The position numbers and the translations under genes were made by a program. DNA of 7,499 nt. Source: CATJXY01 sp964623925 (GTDB lineage Bacteria > Bacillota_I > Bacilli_A > Erysipelotrichales > Erysipelotrichaceae). Under the pieces are notes generated by a model. That model did not search any database. It was not told the DNA's origin and saw only the letters and a program-made list of their open reading frames with translations. Every line of letters starts with the position of its first letter. The first letter of the stretch is position 1. Below are positions 5,481-7,499 of this stretch, one piece after another. The DNA lies in contig CAZUVT010000105.1 in assembly GCA_964623925.1 (NCBI GenBank), forward strand, positions 1-7,499. The letters run 5' to 3'.

Positions 5481-7070
5481 ATGAACAAATTTATATTTGT
5501 TACAGGCGGTGTTGTATCCGGACTGGGAAAAGGAATTACAGCTGCATCAATTGGACGTTTATTGAAATCACGCGGATTGAAAGTCGCATCACAGAAATTG
5601 GATCCTTATATCAATGTGGATCCCGGAACAATGAGTCCTTATCAGCATGGAGAAGTCTATGTGACAGAAGATGGGGCTGAAACGGATCTCGATTTGGGTC
5701 ATTATGAACGATTTATTAATGAGGATCTGAATAAATATTCGAATTTAACAACGGGTAAAACATATTGGAATGTTTTGACAAAAGAAAGAAGAGGGGAATA
5801 TTTGGGCGAGACGGTCCAGATCATTCCACATATAACCAATGAAATCAAAGATTTTATTTACAATGTCGGCAGAAAGAGTGAAGCAGATGTCGTAATCACG
5901 GAAATCGGCGGAACGGTAGGGGATATTGAGAGTCAACCGTTCATTGAAGCGATCCGTCAAGTTGCTTTGGAACAGGGAAAAGAAAATTGCTTATTTATTC
6001 ATGTGACACTTGTTCCGTATATAGCCGGAAGTAATGAGCATAAATCCAAGCCGACACAACATTCTGTCAAGGAATTGCAATCTTTCGGAGTTCATCCGGA
6101 TATGATCATCTGCCGTGTGGACCAGCCGCTTGAAGAAAATGTGAAAAGAAAAATCTCGCTTTTCTGTAATGTCAAACCGGATTGCGTTATTGAGAATTTA
6201 ACAGTACCGGTCCTGTATGAAGCTCCGATCATGCTTGAAAAGAGCCATATCTCGGATATCATCGTCCGCGAATTAAAGCTTGAATGCAAAGAATCAGATA
6301 TGCAAGAGTGGGAAAAGATGCTGGATAGGATCCACAACAGAAATCGAACTGTTCAAATTGCCCTTGTCGGCAAATATGTTCGCCTGCATGATGCTTATCT
6401 GAGTGTGATCGAAGCATTAAGTCATGGCGGGTATGAAAACGCTGCTTACGTTAAGATCTCCTGGATCGATTCAGAAGAACTGACCAAAGAAAATGTGAGT
6501 GAAAAGCTGAGTGGGGTAGATGGTATCCTTGTTCCGGGAGGGTTCGGATATCGCGGTGTTGAAGGGATGATCGAAGCATGCCGATACGCACGGGAAAATA
6601 ACATTCCATATCTTGGTATTTGTTTGGGAATGCAGATTTCAGTCATTGAATTTGCCAGAAATGTGCTCGGTTATGAAGATGCCAACTCCAGTGAATTCAT
6701 TCAAAATGAACACAGTGTCATCGATCTGATGATCGATCAAAAAGGACAGAAAAACTTAGGTGGTACTCTGCGGTTAGGTGCTTATCCATGTATCTGTCAA
6801 AAAAACAGTCGTTTAAAAGAGATATATGGTCAGGAGCTGATTCAGGAGCGTCATCGCCACCGCTATGAGTTTAACAATGCCTATCGCGATGAGTGTATCC
6901 GTCATGGACTTCAACTGGGAGGATTATCTCCTGATGGAAATCTGGTTGAGGCAATCGAAATACCGGTGAATCGATTTCATGTTGCAGTTCAGTATCATCC
7001 GGAATTCAAATCACGTCCGAACCATGCACATCCATTATTCAGAGAGTTCATCAAAGCTTGCTTGAAATAA
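5481..7070 (+). CDS. pyrG: CTP synthase (glutamine hydrolysing)
   Basis: PyrG makes CTP from UTP, ATP and glutamine, the last step of pyrimidine ribonucleotide synthesis, in the cytosol. At 529 residues it is close to the usual length of 530-550. The N-terminal amidoligase domain (about 1-265) begins KFIFVTGGVVSGLGKGI with the ATP loop. It contains KLDPYINVDPGTMSP (39-53), the metal ligands Asp71 and Glu141 (EIGGTVGDIES) and the UTP-binding KSKPTQHSVKEL (188-199). The class I glutamine amidotransferase domain (about 290-529) has the oxyanion region VPGGFGYRG (351-359), nucleophile Cys381 in GICLGMQ and His506/Glu508 in QYHPEF. All key catalytic residues are present. ATG at 5481 follows AAGGGG (5470-5475) by five bases. 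It is transcribed alone from its own promoter through a leader terminator, suggesting control by CTP supply. The downstream gene has its own promoter. Confidence 0.98.
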   Translation: MNKFIFVTGGVVSGLGKGITAASIGRLLKSRGLKVASQKLDPYINVDPGTMSPYQHGEVYVTEDGAETDLDLGHYERFINEDLNKYSNLTTGKTYWNVLTKERRGEYLGETVQIIPHITNEIKDFIYNVGRKSEADVVITEIGGTVGDIESQPFIEAIRQVALEQGKENCLFIHVTLVPYIAGSNEHKSKPTQHSVKELQSFGVHPDMIICRVDQPLEENVKRKISLFCNVKPDCVIENLTVPVLYEAPIMLEKSHISDIIVRELKLECKESDMQEWEKMLDRIHNRNRTVQIALVGKYVRLHDAYLSVIEALSHGGYENAAYVKISWIDSEELTKENVSEKLSGVDGILVPGGFGYRGVEGMIEACRYARENNIPYLGICLGMQISVIEFARNVLGYEDANSSEFIQNEHSVIDLMIDQKGQKNLGGTLRLGAYPCICQKNSRLKEIYGQELIQERHRHRYEFNNAYRDECIRHGLQLGGLSPDGNLVEAIEIPVNRFHVAVQYHPEFKSRPNHAHPLFREFIKACLK

Positions 7071-7108
7071 TAGAAAATGCATCACGGCGATAACTTTTTA
7101 ATACGTGG

Positions 7109-7135
7109 TTTTGTATCTGATTTGATAATACAAAA
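7109..7135. repeat. Inverted repeat downstream of pyrG, possible 3' hairpin
   Basis: TTTTGTAT (7109-7116) and ATACAAAA (7128-7135) are perfect inverted copies around an 11-base loop. The stem is A/T-rich and no T tract follows on the plus strand (GGGTCATTTT comes next), so it is not a convincing intrinsic terminator. It may still mark the end of the pyrG transcript. No better terminator is seen between 7071 and 7168. Confidence 0.35.
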
Positions 7136-7168
7136 GGGTCATTTTATCACTTTTTCTAATCATTTTTG

Positions 7169-7197
7169 TTGACAAACAGCAAGAAATAAACCATAAT
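7169..7197 (+). promoter_or_regulatory. Near-consensus promoter of the AbiEi-like gene
   Basis: TTGACA (7169-7174) is a perfect -35 box, and CATAAT (7192-7197) matches 5/6 of the -10 consensus, with 17 bases between them. Predicted transcription begins near 7204. This is the closest match to consensus in the window, and it shows that the downstream gene starts a new transcription unit separate from pyrG. Confidence 0.78.
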
Positions 7198-7201
7198 TTC
7201 T
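7182..7201. promoter_or_regulatory. Candidate operator: inverted repeat over the -10 box of the AbiEi-like gene
   Basis: AGAAAT (7182-7187) and ATTTCT (7196-7201) are perfect inverted copies separated by eight bases, and they straddle the -10 box. AbiEi proteins characterised in streptococci repress their own operon by binding inverted repeats in the promoter, so the position is suggestive. The repeat is short and A/T-rich, so chance is a real alternative. Confidence 0.3.
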
Positions 7202-7215
7202 ATATGAAAGTTGAA

Positions 7216-7222
7216 AGAGGTG
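7216..7222 (+). promoter_or_regulatory. Ribosome-binding site that selects the GTG start of the AbiEi-like gene
   Basis: AGAGGTG (7216-7222) lies five bases before the GTG at 7228. The in-frame ATG at 7204 has no Shine-Dalgarno in front of it and falls at the predicted transcription start, so GTG at 7228 is the better start. The GTG at 7222 overlaps the site itself and is unlikely. Confidence 0.55.
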
Positions 7223-7227
7223 TGGAT

Positions 7228-7499
7228 GTGACTGCTTTTGAAATACTAAAGGAAATAGCACATAAGAATAATGGCATAATATTAACTCAAATAGCTGTTA
7301 AGAATGGTGTAAGCAGAGCAAGTTTATCTAAACTTTGCAAAAATGGAAAAATCACGAGAGTTGCCTTCGGGCAATATATTTTGTTTGATGATCTGAATGA
7401 TGAAATGTTTTCTTTGGAATTGCGTTCTCAATGGATTGTTTTTTCTCATGAAAGTGCACTGTTTCTAAACGGCATTTCAGAGAGAACTCCCTATGAACA
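7228..7499 (+). CDS. AbiEi-family antitoxin (type IV toxin-antitoxin system), 3'-truncated by the window edge
   Basis: The first 90 residues of the product are visible. Residues about 1-52 form a winged helix-turn-helix (FEILKEIAHKNNGIIL, then VSRASLSKLCKNGKI and RVAFGQYIL). This is the N-terminal DNA-binding domain of AbiEi-type antitoxins. The family's hallmark continuation follows at residues 66-88: LRSQWIVFSHESALFLNGIS and then ERTP. In AbiE systems, AbiEi represses the operon and counters AbiEii, a nucleotidyltransferase toxin that causes abortive infection of phage; the toxin gene normally follows directly and would lie beyond 7499. The GTG at 7228 is preferred on its ribosome-binding site; an in-frame ATG at 7204 would add eight residues. 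The frame is still open at the last base, so this is a cut gene, not a pseudogene. Isoleucine codon ATA is used for five of the nine visible isoleucines, which may hint at acquired DNA, but the sample is tiny. Confidence 0.87.
   Translation, partial: MTAFEILKEIAHKNNGIILTQIAVKNGVSRASLSKLCKNGKITRVAFGQYILFDDLNDEMFSLELRSQWIVFSHESALFLNGISERTPYE

Noticed and set aside
5745..6646. Three minus-strand open frames of 66-81 codons.
   Set aside because: They are antisense to pyrG, whose sequence is fully conserved through this region, and appear to be by-products of its codon composition.
7204..7227. ATG at 7204 as the start of the AbiEi-like gene.
   Set aside because: It has no Shine-Dalgarno and falls at the predicted transcription start, whereas GTG at 7228 has a well-spaced AGAGGTG; leaderless use of 7204 cannot be fully excluded.

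Overview
The window is about 7.5 kb of low-G+C DNA. Every gene set, ribosome-binding site and promoter in it looks like Bacillota (Firmicutes): strong purine-rich Shine-Dalgarno sites, extended -10 promoters of the form TGNTATAAT, a DUF445 protein, an XpaC-like protein, a CcdA-thioredoxin fusion, and a pyrG gene preceded by a leader terminator. TGA is used as a stop codon, which argues against Mollicutes. An anaerobic Erysipelotrichia or Clostridia member is my best guess, but the sequence alone does not settle it. No rRNA, tRNA, CRISPR array, insertion sequence or origin is visible.

Layout, left to right. (1) The 3' part of a DUF445 membrane-associated protein gene runs in from the left edge to 814. 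(2) A clear promoter (881-909) drives a two-gene unit: an XpaC-like membrane-anchored protein (938-1894) and a 177-residue protein I do not recognise (1900-2433). (3) A compact bidirectional terminator (2432-2460) separates these from a convergent minus-strand operon. That operon is read from about 3990 downward and encodes a TtcA/TilS-type ATP pyrophosphatase (3131-3973) overlapping by ATGA an AlkD-type DNA glycosylase (2448-3134). (4) A divergent intergenic region (3974-4142) holds back-to-back promoters. The plus-strand one drives a CcdA-TlpA fusion, and its -10 box sits on top of the first possible start codon. (5) pyrG (CTP synthase, 5481-7070) has its own promoter, followed by an intrinsic terminator hairpin in the leader, which suggests transcription attenuation. 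(6) At the right edge a consensus promoter (7169-7197) precedes the 5' part of an AbiEi-type antitoxin gene, which runs off the window.

Functionally this is mostly housekeeping: envelope proteins, DNA and tRNA maintenance, extracytoplasmic thiol-disulfide exchange and pyrimidine nucleotide synthesis. The accessory element is the start of what is probably an AbiE type IV toxin-antitoxin (phage-defence) locus. The points most worth a second look are the pyrG leader, which begins AAAACC rather than the GGGC known from Bacillus and has complementary GGTTTT segments further down; the apparent leaderless start of the CcdA-TlpA gene; the XpaC gene followed by an unknown protein rather than TelA; and the AbiEi promoter with its overlapping inverted repeat.
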